Shown: positions 30,971-40,941 of the stretch, one piece after another
Numbering within the stretch: the first letter of the stretch is position 1
Layout of the letters: the number at the start of each line of letters is the position of its first letter
Assembly: GCA_028875075.1 (NCBI GenBank)
Contig: JAPPGF010000030.1
Coordinates: forward strand, 1 to 64,000
Length of the DNA stretch: 64,000 nucleotides
DNA from: Gemmatimonadota bacterium
Lineage (GTDB): Bacteria; Gemmatimonadota; Gemmatimonadetes; Longimicrobiales; Gaopeijiaceae
Direction: 5' to 3'
Made by a program: the position numbers and the translations under genes
The notes under the pieces: generated by a model
The model's database searches: none
What the model was told of the DNA's origin: nothing
The model's input: the letters and a program-made list of their open reading frames with translations, nothing else

Positions 30971-31930
30971 TCAGAGCGTTCGCGCGCCCGCGTCGCGTCT
31001 TTCCATCAGCCGCCTGAAGTAGGGAATCGTGCGCCTCAGCCCCTCGCGCAGCGGCACCCTCGGCTCCCATCCCAGGACGGTGCGCGCGACGCCGATGTCC
31101 GGCCTGCGCACTCTGGGATCGTCGGTCGGCAAGGGGCGGTAGTCGATCTCGGACGCGCTGCCTGTCTCCTCGAGCACCATCTGCGCCAACTTCCGAATCG
31201 TGAACTCGTCCGGGTTGCCGATGTTGGTCGGCTCCACGAAGTCCGAGTTGAAAAGACGGTAGATCCCCTCGATCTCGTCCTCCACGTAGCAGAACGAACG
31301 GGTCTGCGAGCCGTCGCCGTACACCGTGATCGGCCGGCCGCACAGCGCCTGGACGATGAAGTTCGAGACCACGCGGCCGTCGGCAGGCCTCATGCGCGTT
31401 CCGAACGTGTTGAAGATACGGACGATCCGCGTGTCCAGGCCGTGGCAGCGGTGGTAGGCCATCGTGAGCGCCTCGGCGAACCGCTTGGCCTCGTCGTAGA
31501 CACCCCGAGGACCGATCGGGTTGACGTTGCCCCAGTACGTCTCCGGCTGGGGATGGACCAGCGGATCCCCGTACACCTCGGACGTCGAGGCGAGGAGATA
31601 GCGGGCGCCCTTGGCCCTCGCGAGGCCGAGTGTCCTGTGAGTGCCGTAGCTGCCGACCTTGAGCGTGGGAATAGGCAGCTCGAGGTAGTCGGCAGGGCTC
31701 GCGGGCGAGGCGAAGTGAAGCACGCCGTCCACCGGTCCGTCGACATGGACGGCGTTCGTGACATCGAGGTGCACGAACTCGAAGTTCGGCTGCCGCGTCA
31801 AGTGCGTGATGTTGTCCAGGGTGCCGGTGAGGAGGTTGTCGATGCCGACGACCTCATGGCCGTCTGCGAGGAAACGATCACTCAGGTGCGAGCCGAGAAA
31901 GCCGGCCGCTCCCGTAATCGCGACCCTCAC
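30971..31930 (-). CDS. UDP-glucuronate decarboxylase (UDP-xylose synthase)
   Basis: Extended short-chain dehydrogenase that decarboxylates UDP-glucuronate to UDP-xylose. The 319-aa product has GAAGFLG at 7-13, the ASPASPADY loop and the catalytic Tyr145/Lys149. The run [20 protein letters not shown] is diagnostic of this enzyme. I use the GTG at 31930, which shares one base with the stop of the upstream dehydrogenase (TAGTG). The open frame runs far upstream through that gene out of phase and is rejected. The adjacent dehydrogenase supplies its substrate. Confidence 0.93.
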   Translation of the reverse strand: MRVAITGAAGFLGSHLSDRFLADGHEVVGIDNLLTGTLDNITHLTRQPNFEFVHLDVTNAVHVDGPVDGVLHFASPASPADYLELPIPTLKVGSYGTHRTLGLARAKGARYLLASTSEVYGDPLVHPQPETYWGNVNPIGPRGVYDEAKRFAEALTMAYHRCHGLDTRIVRIFNTFGTRMRPADGRVVSNFIVQALCGRPITVYGDGSQTRSFCYVEDEIEGIYRLFNSDFVEPTNIGNPDEFTIRKLAQMVLEETGSASEIDYRPLPTDDPRVRRPDIGVARTVLGWEPRVPLREGLRRTIPYFRRLMERRDAGARTL

Positions 31931-33273
31931 TACGCAGTGCTCCCGGGCGCTACCGGCCGACGGCCGACAGAATAGTACTCGAAGCCGAGCCGCTCGACCG
32001 CGTCCCGCCTGTACAGGTTGCGCCCGTCGAAGATGATCGGCTGGCGCAGCATCTTCCGCATCCGATCGAAGGCTGGGCGCCGGTACGGGTGCCATTCGGT
32101 GTGGATGAGGAGCGCGTCCGCACCCTCCAGCACGTCGTAGTTCCGCTCGCGGCACTCGAGCAGATCGCCCAAGCGGCGCCGCGCTTCCGGCATCGCCACG
32201 GGATCGTGCGCGACCACCCGCGCGCCTCGATCCAGCAGCCCCTCGATGGTCACCAGGCTCGGCGCGTCGCGCATGTCGTCGGTGTTCGGTTTGAACGCCA
32301 GGCCCCAGACGGCGAAGGTGTGGCCGGACAGATCGCCGCCGAAACGCGCGACGACGAGGTCGAGAAGCAGGCGCTTGTGCGCCTCGTTCACGGCCTCTAC
32401 CGCCTCCAGAATCGATCCGTCCAGGCCGAAGTCGGCGATCGTCCGCACGAGCGCCTTCACGTCCTTGGGCAAGCAGCTCCCTCCATAGCCGACGCCCGAA
32501 AACAGGAAGCTCGGCCCGATCCGCGAGTCCGATCCGATCCCCAGGCGCACCTGATCGACGTCCGCCCCGGCGACGTCGCAGAGCTGGGCGATCGTGTTCA
32601 TGAAGCTGATGCGGGTCGCGAGCATCGCGTTCGCCGCGTACTTGGTGATCTCGGCGGACGTCACGTCCATGAACAGGATCTCGTGGCCGGTGCGCACAAA
32701 CGGCTCGTAGAGGGTCCTGAGCACCTCGGCCGCCGCCGGATCGTCCACGCCGAGTACGACGCGATCCGGTTTCATGAAGTCCTCGACGGCGGCCCCCTCC
32801 TTCAAGAACTCGGGGTTCGAGCATACGTGGACGACGTGGGTCGTGTGCTCCCGGATAGCGGCACGCACCCGCGCTGCCGTGCCGACCGGAACCGTGCTCT
32901 TTGTGATCACGATCCGTTCGCCGTCCATGGCCTTGCCGATCGTCTCCGCCACCTCCAGCACGTGCTGGAGATCGGCCGAGCCGTCTTCGCCGGGCGGCGT
33001 GCCGACGGCGACGAATATGACGTCCGAGGCGCGGACCGCTTCCTCCACATCGGTCGTGAAGGCGAGCCGCCCTGCGGCGAGATTCTCTTTCACCAGCGGA
33101 TCCAGACCGGGCTCGAAGATCGGCAACTCTCCCCTCTTGAGCCTCTGGATCTTCTCGGCGACGACGTCGGCGCACAGCACATCGTGTCCGGTTTCGGCCA
33201 GACAGGCGCCCACCACCAGTCCGACGTACCCGGTGCCGACGACCGCGACATTCACCGGTGACACTCGACGCAC
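31930..33273 (-). CDS. ugd: UDP-glucose 6-dehydrogenase
   Basis: NAD-dependent four-electron oxidation of UDP-glucose to UDP-glucuronate. The 447-aa protein has the N-terminal [12 protein letters not shown] Rossmann motif, the [12 protein letters not shown] loop and the catalytic cysteine (Cys267) in [14 protein letters not shown]-terminal UDP-binding domain with [18 protein letters not shown] follows. Three in-frame GTG codons (33273, 33264, 33255) compete as start; the last gives VNVAVVG, closest to the family N-terminus. It heads the minus-strand run and is divergent from the efflux operon. Confidence 0.94.
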   Translation of the reverse strand: MRRVSPVNVAVVGTGYVGLVVGACLAETGHDVLCADVVAEKIQRLKRGELPIFEPGLDPLVKENLAAGRLAFTTDVEEAVRASDVIFVAVGTPPGEDGSADLQHVLEVAETIGKAMDGERIVITKSTVPVGTAARVRAAIREHTTHVVHVCSNPEFLKEGAAVEDFMKPDRVVLGVDDPAAAEVLRTLYEPFVRTGHEILFMDVTSAEITKYAANAMLATRISFMNTIAQLCDVAGADVDQVRLGIGSDSRIGPSFLFSGVGYGGSCLPKDVKALVRTIADFGLDGSILEAVEAVNEAHKRLLLDLVVARFGGDLSGHTFAVWGLAFKPNTDDMRDAPSLVTIEGLLDRGARVVAHDPVAMPEARRRLGDLLECRERNYDVLEGADALLIHTEWHPYRRPAFDRMRKMLRQPIIFDGRNLYRRDAVERLGFEYYSVGRRPVAPGSTA

Positions 33274-33842
33274 GAATCCACGAACCTAAGCCACCCCCTC
33301 CCGGATTGGCGCGACCGGGCGGCAGCCGACGGCCTGCCCGCCCACTCCGGCCGTCGATCCCCAGGGCTTGCCCGGAACGCACGGACGGCCGCGCGCGCGC
33401 GTACCGAACCCCCGTCGGAGAAGCGCCGGGCAGAGTCGACCCCCGCCCTCGGGGACGCGAGCGGGCGGGGATCGACCGTCGCGACCGCGGAGCAGCTTTC
33501 GAATTCCTGGCGCCGAGGGAGACACGCTCCGGGGCTTGCGAGGCGGCCCGGACGGCGATCGACCGGGCTGGTCGACAGTCGCAACGCTCTCAAGGTCAGC
33601 CGCTATAGTTCAGCGGAAAGCCGTGGTCATGTTACAGTGATTTAACGGTATCACAGTTGTCACCGTCATGGCGAGATCCGAGGCTGTGAGCACTGAACGT
33701 AGTGAGCGGGGGCGGCACATGCCTGGGCAATTGTGTCTTTTCCGTCCGCTCTTCGCCAATCCGCCGAGGCCGGCGCGCTGACGCCTTGCGCGGGTCCCGC
33801 CCGCCGGGTGGACCTGCGCCCCAAGGTACTCCGGGAGCCAAG
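33274..33842. promoter_or_regulatory. Divergent control region between ugd and the efflux operon
   Basis: This is the longest gene-free stretch (569 bases). Most is very GC-rich, but 33601-33670 is clearly richer in A and T. It contains an inverted repeat GTGAT (33637-33641) and ATCAC (33650-33654) with an 8-base spacer, and a TATAGT at 33604-33609. This is the likely promoter/operator zone for one or both flanking operons; I could not place full -35/-10 pairs. A 37-codon reading frame (33668-33781, plus strand) starts at an ATG just after it and could be a leader peptide or chance. No regulator gene is adjacent. Confidence 0.5.
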
Positions 33843-35489
33843 ATGAAAGAGACAAAGGATGCCGCGCCCCGCATGGCGTCGAGGGCCCGAGCGGGCGGGA
33901 GCGCCGTGCCCGTCCCGACCCTCACCCTGGCCGCCCATCCCGCCCCGGTCTCACTCCTAGCCCGAGCGCTCTCGCTCGCCCCTGCGCTCCTCCTCACAGC
34001 CTGCTCCTTCGCGCCGCCGCCTTCACTGCCTGCACCGGCCGCGGCTCTGCCCGAGTCCTTCACGGAGAGCCCTGGCGCGGGCGGCCACGACGCCCGCGAG
34101 TGGTGGGCCGCCTTCCGCGATCCGGTCCTGAACACGGTGGTCGATTCGGTTCTGGCCGCCAACTTCGATCTGGCCGAGGCGGTGGCGCGGGTCCAGCAGG
34201 CCCGGGCCCAGGCCCGCATCGCTCGAGCGGCGCTCTTCCCTGCCCTGCAAGCCAGCGGATCGGCATCCGATCAGGACAGCCCTACCAACGCGGGATTCGG
34301 GCAGCAGTTCCGCGAACTCGCCGGAGGCGAGGACGGACCCCTCCCGGGCGGCTTCCAGCTCTCCGACCGGTTCGGCGTAACGACCTATTCCCTGGGCCTC
34401 GACTTCGCGTACGAGCTCGACTTCTGGGGCAGGGCGCGCAACGATTCGAAGGCGGCCGCGATGGAGTACCTCGCGTCGGAGTCCGACTACCGCGCCGCCC
34501 GCATCGGCGTTCTCGCCGAGACGATCACCACCTACTTCGAGATCGTCGACCTGCGCCGTCGCACAGCCCTCGCGCGCGAGACGGTGGACGTCCTTCTCGA
34601 GAGGGTCCGTCTGGCGGAAATCCGCTACGATCGTGGGCTCGTGACCTCGTTCGAGCTGTACCAGGTGCGTCAGGAGCTGCGCAACACCCAGGCCGGACTT
34701 CCGCAGCTGGAGAGTCGGCTCGTCAACGCCGAGGGGCGGCTCGCGATTCTGCTGGGCGGCTTTCGCGCCAAGCTGGACGCCATCCTCCCGGACTCGCTGG
34801 CACCGATGCCGTCGGGCGACGCGGTCTCCGCGGGCGCGCCCGCCGACCTCCTCTTCCAGCGCCCCGACGTGCGCGCGGCGGGCGAGCGCCTCGAAGCCGC
34901 GAGGTACTCGATCGGAGCGCGCCGGGCCCAGCTGCTCCCGTCCCTGTCCTTCAGCGGAACGATCGGTCTGCAGTCGTCCGACGTGGACGGGCTCTTCAAC
35001 GTGGACCAGTGGTTCCGCAACTTGGTCGGCAACCTGACCGCCCCGATCTTCCAGGGAGGGCGGATCAGGAACAACCTCGCGCTCGCGCATGCGAGCTTCA
35101 ATCAGGTCGCCTCCGCCTACGGCCGCACCGTGGTGAGCGCCGTGCATGAGGTGGAGGCCGCGCTTGCCGCGCTCGGGAACGAGGGACGCCGCCACGAATT
35201 CCTGCGGTCGCAGCGCGAGGAGGCGCTGGCCTCGGTGGCGTTGCAGTCGCAGCGCTACCGGGCCGGCGTGGGGGGCTACACCGATTACTTGGACGCGCTG
35301 CGCGCCCTGTTGAACGTGGAGTCGACGCTGGCCGAAGCGCAGCGCGACCTCGCCCTCGCGCGGCTCGCGGTGCACCGCGCCCTGGGTGGCGAATGGACCG
35401 AGCCGCCCGATGCGCTCGACGGGCCCCGGATGGTGCCCGGCAACGGGACCGATGGACCGAACGCAAACCCGCGAGGAGGGAACGAATAG
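33843..35489 (+). CDS. RND efflux outer-membrane factor (TolC/OprM/NodT family lipoprotein)
   Basis: Outer-membrane channel of a tripartite efflux pump. The 548-aa precursor has an unusually long N-region before the hydrophobic segment and lipobox LTAC (Cys54). The two repeated OEP domains follow, with FDLAEAVARVQQARAQARIARAALFP, DFAYELDFWGRARN and a C-terminal repeat (RAQLLPSLSFSG). The ATG at 33843 has GGAG five bases upstream and is my choice; the frame is open back to 33702. The next gene starts on the base after its stop codon, so the three pump genes form one unit. Confidence 0.92.
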   Translation: MKETKDAAPRMASRARAGGSAVPVPTLTLAAHPAPVSLLARALSLAPALLLTACSFAPPPSLPAPAAALPESFTESPGAGGHDAREWWAAFRDPVLNTVVDSVLAANFDLAEAVARVQQARAQARIARAALFPALQASGSASDQDSPTNAGFGQQFRELAGGEDGPLPGGFQLSDRFGVTTYSLGLDFAYELDFWGRARNDSKAAAMEYLASESDYRAARIGVLAETITTYFEIVDLRRRTALARETVDVLLERVRLAEIRYDRGLVTSFELYQVRQELRNTQAGLPQLESRLVNAEGRLAILLGGFRAKLDAILPDSLAPMPSGDAVSAGAPADLLFQRPDVRAAGERLEAARYSIGARRAQLLPSLSFSGTIGLQSSDVDGLFNVDQWFRNLVGNLTAPIFQGGRIRNNLALAHASFNQVASAYGRTVVSAVHEVEAALAALGNEGRRHEFLRSQREEALASVALQSQRYRAGVGGYTDYLDALRALLNVESTLAEAQRDLALARLAVHRALGGEWTEPPDALDGPRMVPGNGTDGPNANPRGGNE

Positions 35490-36728
35490 ATGAGCTACCT
35501 TCGCGGCAGGCTGCTGTTGCCAGGGATCCTGCTGGGCGCCGTCGTCATCGCGGTCGTCATGGTTCGGCTCCGTCCCGAGCCTGCCCTGCGGGAACCGCCC
35601 TCCCGGCTGCCCTTCGTCACGACCGCCGCCGCCGAGGCGCTCCAGGGGCCGATACCGGTCTATGGCGCGGGGACCGTGCGGCCGCGCGCCGAGATCGATG
35701 TCACGGCTCAGATCAACGGCAAGGTCTCCTGGGTGGCGCCGGCGTTCCAGAGCGGAGGACGGGTCGGCGCAGGCACGGTTCTCTTCCGCATCGAGGACGT
35801 GGACTATCAGAACCGGGTGCGGCAGGCGCGGGCCAACGTGGCCGCACAGCAGGTCGCCCTCCTGCAGGCCGAGGAGGAGGCACGCATCGCGCGCGCCGAG
35901 TACGAGAGCTTCCAGCGCCGCCGCATGCAGGACACCGCCCCGGAACAGGCGAACCCGCTCACGCTGCGCGAACCCCAGCTCGCGGCCGCGCGCGCCGGGC
36001 TCGCCCGCGACAGCGCTGCGCTGGCCGACGCCGAACTGGCGCTCTCGCGAACGGAGGTGACGGCTCCCTTCAGCGGCGTCGTTCGGTCGGAGTCCGTCGA
36101 CCTGGGCCAGTTCGTCGGCGCCGGCCAGAGCGTCGGACGGCTCTATGCCGACGACGCCGTCGAGGTCGTCGTGCCCCTCTCGGACGACGACGCTGCGCTG
36201 ATCCCCGGGCTATGGGAGCTCGCAGCCGGTGACGGCGACCGGCGGGTGACGGCCAGCGTGTCGGCCGAGTACGGCGACATGGTCTACTCGTGGACAGGGT
36301 ATGTGGACCGCGCCGAGACCACGCTCGACGAGCAGACGCGGACGATCGACATCGTGGTACGAATCCCCAGCCCCATGGCGGGAGGCATCCCGGCTGCCGG
36401 CGATGAAGCGCCGGCCGGCCGTGATGACGCCTCTTCGATGCCCGAAGCCCCTCCACTGCTCGTCGGCCAGTTCGTGGACGTCCAGATCGAGGGAGCCTCT
36501 CCCGAGCGCTACTTCTGGATCCCGCGGGCCGCGCTCAGAACGGGGAACGAGGTCTGGGCGCTGCGCGGGGGGAACGTCGTAACCATCATCCCCGTGCGCG
36601 TGTTGCAGCGCGCCGACGAGGCGGTCTACGTCGTGGGCGGGCTGGCGGCTGGTCAGGAGGTGGTGGTGAGCGGAATCCAGATCGCGACCGACGGGATGGT
36701 CGTAGCCACCGGGGGCGACAGCGGATGA
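35490..36728 (+). CDS. RND efflux periplasmic adaptor (membrane fusion protein)
   Basis: Links the inner-membrane pump to the outer-membrane channel. The 412-aa protein has an N-terminal membrane anchor (about 8-27), then a lipoyl-like half motif (VTAQINGKVSWVAPAF). A helical hairpin of about 100 residues rich in Ala, Glu and Arg follows, then the second lipoyl half (TEVTAPFSGVVRSESVDLGQFV), a beta-barrel domain and a membrane-proximal domain. It resembles the HlyD/AcrA family. The stop overlaps the permease start as ATGA. Confidence 0.93.
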   Translation: MSYLRGRLLLPGILLGAVVIAVVMVRLRPEPALREPPSRLPFVTTAAAEALQGPIPVYGAGTVRPRAEIDVTAQINGKVSWVAPAFQSGGRVGAGTVLFRIEDVDYQNRVRQARANVAAQQVALLQAEEEARIARAEYESFQRRRMQDTAPEQANPLTLREPQLAAARAGLARDSAALADAELALSRTEVTAPFSGVVRSESVDLGQFVGAGQSVGRLYADDAVEVVVPLSDDDAALIPGLWELAAGDGDRRVTASVSAEYGDMVYSWTGYVDRAETTLDEQTRTIDIVVRIPSPMAGGIPAAGDEAPAGRDDASSMPEAPPLLVGQFVDVQIEGASPERYFWIPRAALRTGNEVWALRGGNVVTIIPVRVLQRADEAVYVVGGLAAGQEVVVSGIQIATDGMVVATGGDSG

Positions 36729-39700
36729 CGGCACCGACGGCGGGCCAGTCGCCGGAGTCGCGCGGGCCCATCTCCTACATGGCCCGCAACGGGGTCGCGG
36801 CCAACCTGCTCATGTTGTTCATCCTCATCGCGGGGCTCTTCGCGCTGGGCGGGCTGGTGCAGGAGGTGTTCCCCGAGATCTCGATGGACCAGGTCAACAT
36901 CTCGGTGGCATACCCCGGCGCCACGCCGGACGAGGTCGAAGAGTCGATCGTCCTCAAGATCGAGGAGCAGATCGAGGGGGTCGAGGGACTCAAGCAGATC
37001 CGATCGACGGCCGCCGAAGGTCGGGGCTCGGTCGTGGCCGAACTCAAGCTGGGCGAGGACCTGAGTCGAGCCCTGGACGACATCAAGGCCCAGATCGACA
37101 GGATCGAGACCTTCCCCACGGGGGCCGAGCGGCCCGAGGTCAGCGAAGTCACGACCCGACGGAGCGTGATCCGGCTCGTCCTCTACGGCGACGTGCCGGA
37201 GCGCACCCTGAAGGAGCTCGCCTACCGCGTCGAGGATGCGCTCTCCGCGCTTCCGGTGGTGTCCTACGTGGAAACGACCGGCGTGCGCGAATACGAGATC
37301 TCGATCGAGGTCCCCCTGCGGCGCCTCCAAGCCCTCGGCCTGACCCTCGGGGACATCGCCAACGCGGTCCGGGGTGGCTCACTGGACCTGTCGGCTGGCA
37401 GCATCGACACCCGCGACGAAGAAGTACGGATCCGCACCACCGGGCAGAACTACACGCAGCAGGATTTTGAGGAGATCATCGTGTTGAGCCGCGCCGACGG
37501 CACTGTCGTGCGGCTCGGCGACATCGCCGATGTGCGCGACGGCTTTCGCGACGTGGATCTGATCGGCCGCTACCGCGGGCAGCCCGCGGCCTACGTCGAG
37601 ATCTTCCGCACCGCCGACGAGAAGGTCCTGGAGATCGTCGACGCGGTGGAGCGGCACCTGGAGGAAGAGGTGGTCCCCTCGCTGCCCGCGGGTGTGGGCC
37701 TCGAGATATGGAACAACGACGCCGAGATCCTCCAGTCGCGCCTCGGCCTCCTCGTCAAGAACGGTTTTCTCGGGCTTACCCTGGTTTTGCTCGCGCTGGC
37801 GCTCTTCCTGGAGATCCGGCTCGCCCTCTGGGTCGCCGTGGGGATCGCGGTGTCGTTCGTGGGCACGTTCGCCGTGATGGCCGTGCTCGGCGTGTCCATC
37901 AACCTGATGTCGCTCTTCGCCTTCATCCTCGCCGTGGGGATCGTGGTCGACGACGCGATCGTGGTGGGCGAGAACATCTACGCCGAGCGCGAGCAGGGCT
38001 CGACAGGGATCGTCGCCTCGATCCGCGGCACCCGCCGCATAACCCGGCCGGTGATCTTCGCGGTCCTGACCACAGTGGTAGCCTTCTGTCCGCTCTTCTT
38101 CGTTCCCAGCTCGATCGGAAGGATCGTCGGCCAGATCCCGATCATCGTGATCTCGGTCCTGCTCTTCTCCCTGCTCGAATCCCTGCTCGTCCTGCCCAAC
38201 CACCTCTCCCACCTCCCCGACCCCGGCAGCCGCTCGTCCACGCGCGGGCCGCGCGCGATCAGCCTCGTCCGATCCCGGGTGGAGTCGGAGCTCAAGCGCT
38301 TCATCAACGGACCGCTCGACCGGAGCCTGCGCTTTGCCACCGCCCAGCCCGGAGTCGTGATCACGACGGGCGTCGCCATGATCATCATCTCCGTCGCGAT
38401 GGTCCCGGCGGGGATCATCAAGGTCGACTTCATGCCGTCGGTGGAAGCAGACCTGGTGACGGCGAGCCTGCAGATGCCCGAGGGCACGCCGGTGCAACGG
38501 ACGGCGGAGGTGGCCCGGTCGCTGGAGACGGCCGGATACGAGGCGCTCGACCGGCTGGCCTCGGCCGAGGACGAGGACATCGAGGCGTTGCTGAGCGGCG
38601 TCAACGTGACGATCGGCCTCCCGGCCAGGCGAGCGGGCCCCGCTATCGCGGCGGGTGTGACCGACCCGCGGGCCAACATCGCGGCCGTCGAGTTCAAGCT
38701 CGTGAGCCCCGAAGAACGCGACGTCTCGGCGACCGACCTGCAACAGGAGTGGCGCGAAGCGGTCGGCGCGCTGTCCGAAGCCAAGTCGCTCAGCATCACG
38801 GCAGAGCTGATCGGCTTTGGCGCCCCGGTCCACGTCGAACTCTCCCATCCGGATCCCGACCGCGTCGCAGCCGTCGGCGACACGGTCATGGCGAGGCTCC
38901 GCCAAGTGGCAGGCGTCTTCGACGTGCAGGCGGACCAGGATCAGGGTCTAAGGGAGATCCAGCTCGATCTGCTGCCCGAGGCCCGGACCCTCGGGCTGAC
39001 GCTCGACGATCTCGCCCGGCAGGTGCGGTCCGCGTTCTTCGGCAACGAAGCCCTGCGTGTGCAGCGCGGCCGCGAGGACATGCGCGTCTACGTGCGGCTG
39101 CCCGAGGAGGAGCGCAACGCCATCGCCGACGTGGAGAACTACCAGATCCGCACACCCACCGGCGGCGAGGTGCCGCTCGGCCGGGTGGCGTCGGTGCGCT
39201 TCGGCCACTCGCCAACGACCATCCGCCGCAAGGACGGCCAGCGGGTCCTCACCGTCACGGCCGACGTGAACACCGCCGTCGTGACCGGCGACGAGGCGAC
39301 CAGGCTGCTGGAGAGTACCATCCTCCCCGAACTCGCCGCCCGCAGTCCGGGGCTCACCTATTCGTTCGGCGGTGAACAGCAGGAACAGGCCGAGTCCTTC
39401 GGCGCCCTCGGCGGCGGTTTCACCCTCGCGCTCCTGGCAATCTACGCGCTCCTGGCGATCCCCTTCGGTTCCTACACCAAGCCGCTGATCGTCATGGCGG
39501 CAATCCCCTTCGGCATCATCGGCGCCGTTGTGGGCCACGCGATACTCGGCCTGCAGATGGCGATCATGTCGCTCTTCGGGATCATCGGCCTGAGCGGCGT
39601 CGTCGTGAACGACTCGCTCGTCATGATCGACTTCATCAACGAGCGCCTAAGCCGGGGGATGCCCGGCCGGGAAGCGATCATCGAAGGCGCGAAGGCACGC

Positions 39701-39901
39701 TTCCGCCCGATCTTCCTGACCTCGATAACAACCTTCCTGGGTGTCGCGCCGCTCGTTTTCGAGACCAGCATCCAGGCGCAGTTCCTGATCCCGATGGCGG
39801 CTTCGCTGGGCTTCGGCATCCTGTTCGCGACGGCCGTGCTGATGATGATCGTGCCGGCGCTGGCCATGGTGCAGCATCGGGTGGTCGGGGCGCGGATCTA
39901 G
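36725..39901 (+). CDS. RND efflux transporter permease (AcrB family)
   Basis: Proton-driven inner-membrane exporter of 1058 aa, the full length for the family. It shows the N-terminal helix, the first porter domain (AYPGATPDEVEESIV) and helices 2-6. The proton-relay aspartates lie in GIVVDDAIVVGENI (Asp409-Asp410). The second half repeats this, with FGIIGLSGVVVNDSLVMIDFI and FLTSITTFLGVAPLV. Substrate is not predictable; the heavy-metal CusA methionine pattern is not obvious, so drugs, lipids or other hydrophobic compounds are more likely. Last gene of the plus-strand operon, converging on the cysQ-like gene across 242 bases without a clear terminator. Confidence 0.95.
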   Translation: MTAPTAGQSPESRGPISYMARNGVAANLLMLFILIAGLFALGGLVQEVFPEISMDQVNISVAYPGATPDEVEESIVLKIEEQIEGVEGLKQIRSTAAEGRGSVVAELKLGEDLSRALDDIKAQIDRIETFPTGAERPEVSEVTTRRSVIRLVLYGDVPERTLKELAYRVEDALSALPVVSYVETTGVREYEISIEVPLRRLQALGLTLGDIANAVRGGSLDLSAGSIDTRDEEVRIRTTGQNYTQQDFEEIIVLSRADGTVVRLGDIADVRDGFRDVDLIGRYRGQPAAYVEIFRTADEKVLEIVDAVERHLEEEVVPSLPAGVGLEIWNNDAEILQSRLGLLVKNGFLGLTLVLLALALFLEIRLALWVAVGIAVSFVGTFAVMAVLGVSINLMSLFAFILAVGIVVDDAIVVGENIYAEREQGSTGIVASIRGTRRITRPVIFAVLTTVVAFCPLFFVPSSIGRIVGQIPIIVISVLLFSLLESLLVLPNHLSHLPDPGSRSSTRGPRAISLVRSRVESELKRFINGPLDRSLRFATAQPGVVITTGVAMIIISVAMVPAGIIKVDFMPSVEADLVTASLQMPEGTPVQRTAEVARSLETAGYEALDRLASAEDEDIEALLSGVNVTIGLPARRAGPAIAAGVTDPRANIAAVEFKLVSPEERDVSATDLQQEWREAVGALSEAKSLSITAELIGFGAPVHVELSHPDPDRVAAVGDTVMARLRQVAGVFDVQADQDQGLREIQLDLLPEARTLGLTLDDLARQVRSAFFGNEALRVQRGREDMRVYVRLPEEERNAIADVENYQIRTPTGGEVPLGRVASVRFGHSPTTIRRKDGQRVLTVTADVNTAVVTGDEATRLLESTILPELAARSPGLTYSFGGEQQEQAESFGALGGGFTLALLAIYALLAIPFGSYTKPLIVMAAIPFGIIGAVVGHAILGLQMAIMSLFGIIGLSGVVVNDSLVMIDFINERLSRGMPGREAIIEGAKARFRPIFLTSITTFLGVAPLVFETSIQAQFLIPMAASLGFGILFATAVLMMIVPALAMVQHRVVGARI

Positions 39902-40143
39902 CCCCAGAGCGCGGGGGGAGCGCCGCCGGGCGCGCCTCACGGTCCGCAACGCACCGCAACGGCAGCGGTGAGCACGGCCAGTCGGCGAAGCCCGGACAAG
40001 GGGCAGGCCACCGACGGCCCGGGGGCACTTCCTCGCACACGCTCGACCGCGGGGGGTGGCCGGCGACGCCCCCCGGCCGCCAGCGCGGACTCAGGCGTAG
40101 GGTCTTCCGGTCGGGCGCCCGCGGCGGGGTATCTGGCGATGCC

Positions 40144-40941
40144 TCACGAGCTCCCGGGGGCCGGCCAGTCCCGACGCAAGCCGTCCAGCAGCCCGGGGGG
40201 GCCGGCGAGGAGGGCGGCCAGACGCGGATCCGGACGATTGAACGCGGGTTCGGCACCGTCGGCATGGACGACGCGCCCCCCTCCGGCATTCACGAGGGCG
40301 GTGCCGGCCGCTACGTCCCACTCGCTCTTGGGCAAGAGCGTCCAGGTGAGGTCGGCCACGCCGGCCGCCACGAGGGCGAGCTTGTAGGCGACCGACCCGC
40401 ACGGGCGCACCCGAAACGGTGCGTCCCTCAGACGCTCCCATTCGCCACGCCTGACCTCGTTTCGGCTGACCAGGACCACCGCGCCCTCGAGGGAGGGCCG
40501 CGCAGACACGCGGACGGGCACTCCGTTCATCTCGATCCCGGTCTCGACCGAGCCGATCACGGTTTGCCCGCTCGCCGGGTTCATGATCCCCCCCGCGACG
40601 GGCACCCCGTCCTCGACCAGCCCGATCGAGACGCACCACTCCGGAATGCCCTCGACGAACTCCCTCGTTCCGTCGATGGGATCCACGATCCACACGCGCG
40701 AGCACCCCAGACGTTCGGGATCGTCGGCCGTCTCTTCGGAGAGCCACCCCTCTCCTCGATTGGGAAGCGTCTGATGCAGCACCCGGTTCACCGCCAGATC
40801 CGCCTCCGTGAGCGGATCTCCCCGCTCCTTGAGCACGTGATCGATGGCCCCGGCGGTGAACGATCCGAGCACGGCGGCCGCGCGCTCGAGGCCGCGTGCG
40901 ATGCGCGCCAGGTCTGCGGCGCGCACGGCTGCCGCGCTCAC
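40144..40941 (-). CDS. Inositol monophosphatase-family phosphatase (CysQ-like)
   Basis: Mg-dependent phosphatase of 265 aa. The family metal site is intact: the EE pair at residues 69-70, WIVDPIDGT at 84-92 and the C-terminal WDVAAGTALV. The REFVEGIPEWCVSIGLV continuation and the length resemble CysQ (3'(2'),5'-bisphosphate nucleotidase, which recycles PAP), but inositol and histidinol phosphatases share these motifs. The start is a GTG that overlaps the stop of a candidate 69-aa gene upstream (GTGA). Confidence 0.88.
   Translation of the reverse strand: MSAAAVRAADLARIARGLERAAAVLGSFTAGAIDHVLKERGDPLTEADLAVNRVLHQTLPNRGEGWLSEETADDPERLGCSRVWIVDPIDGTREFVEGIPEWCVSIGLVEDGVPVAGGIMNPASGQTVIGSVETGIEMNGVPVRVSARPSLEGAVVLVSRNEVRRGEWERLRDAPFRVRPCGSVAYKLALVAAGVADLTWTLLPKSEWDVAAGTALVNAGGGRVVHADGAEPAFNRPDPRLAALLAGPPGLLDGLRRDWPAPGSS

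Noticed and set aside
30971-33382. 803-codon version of the UDP-glucuronate decarboxylase
   Set aside because: The upstream 484 codons run through ugd in another frame. The GTG at 31930 gives the complete enzyme.
39902-40143. 242-base gap between converging efflux and cysQ-like genes examined for a bidirectional terminator
   Set aside because: It is GC-rich, but no stem of useful length with a T-run on either strand was found.
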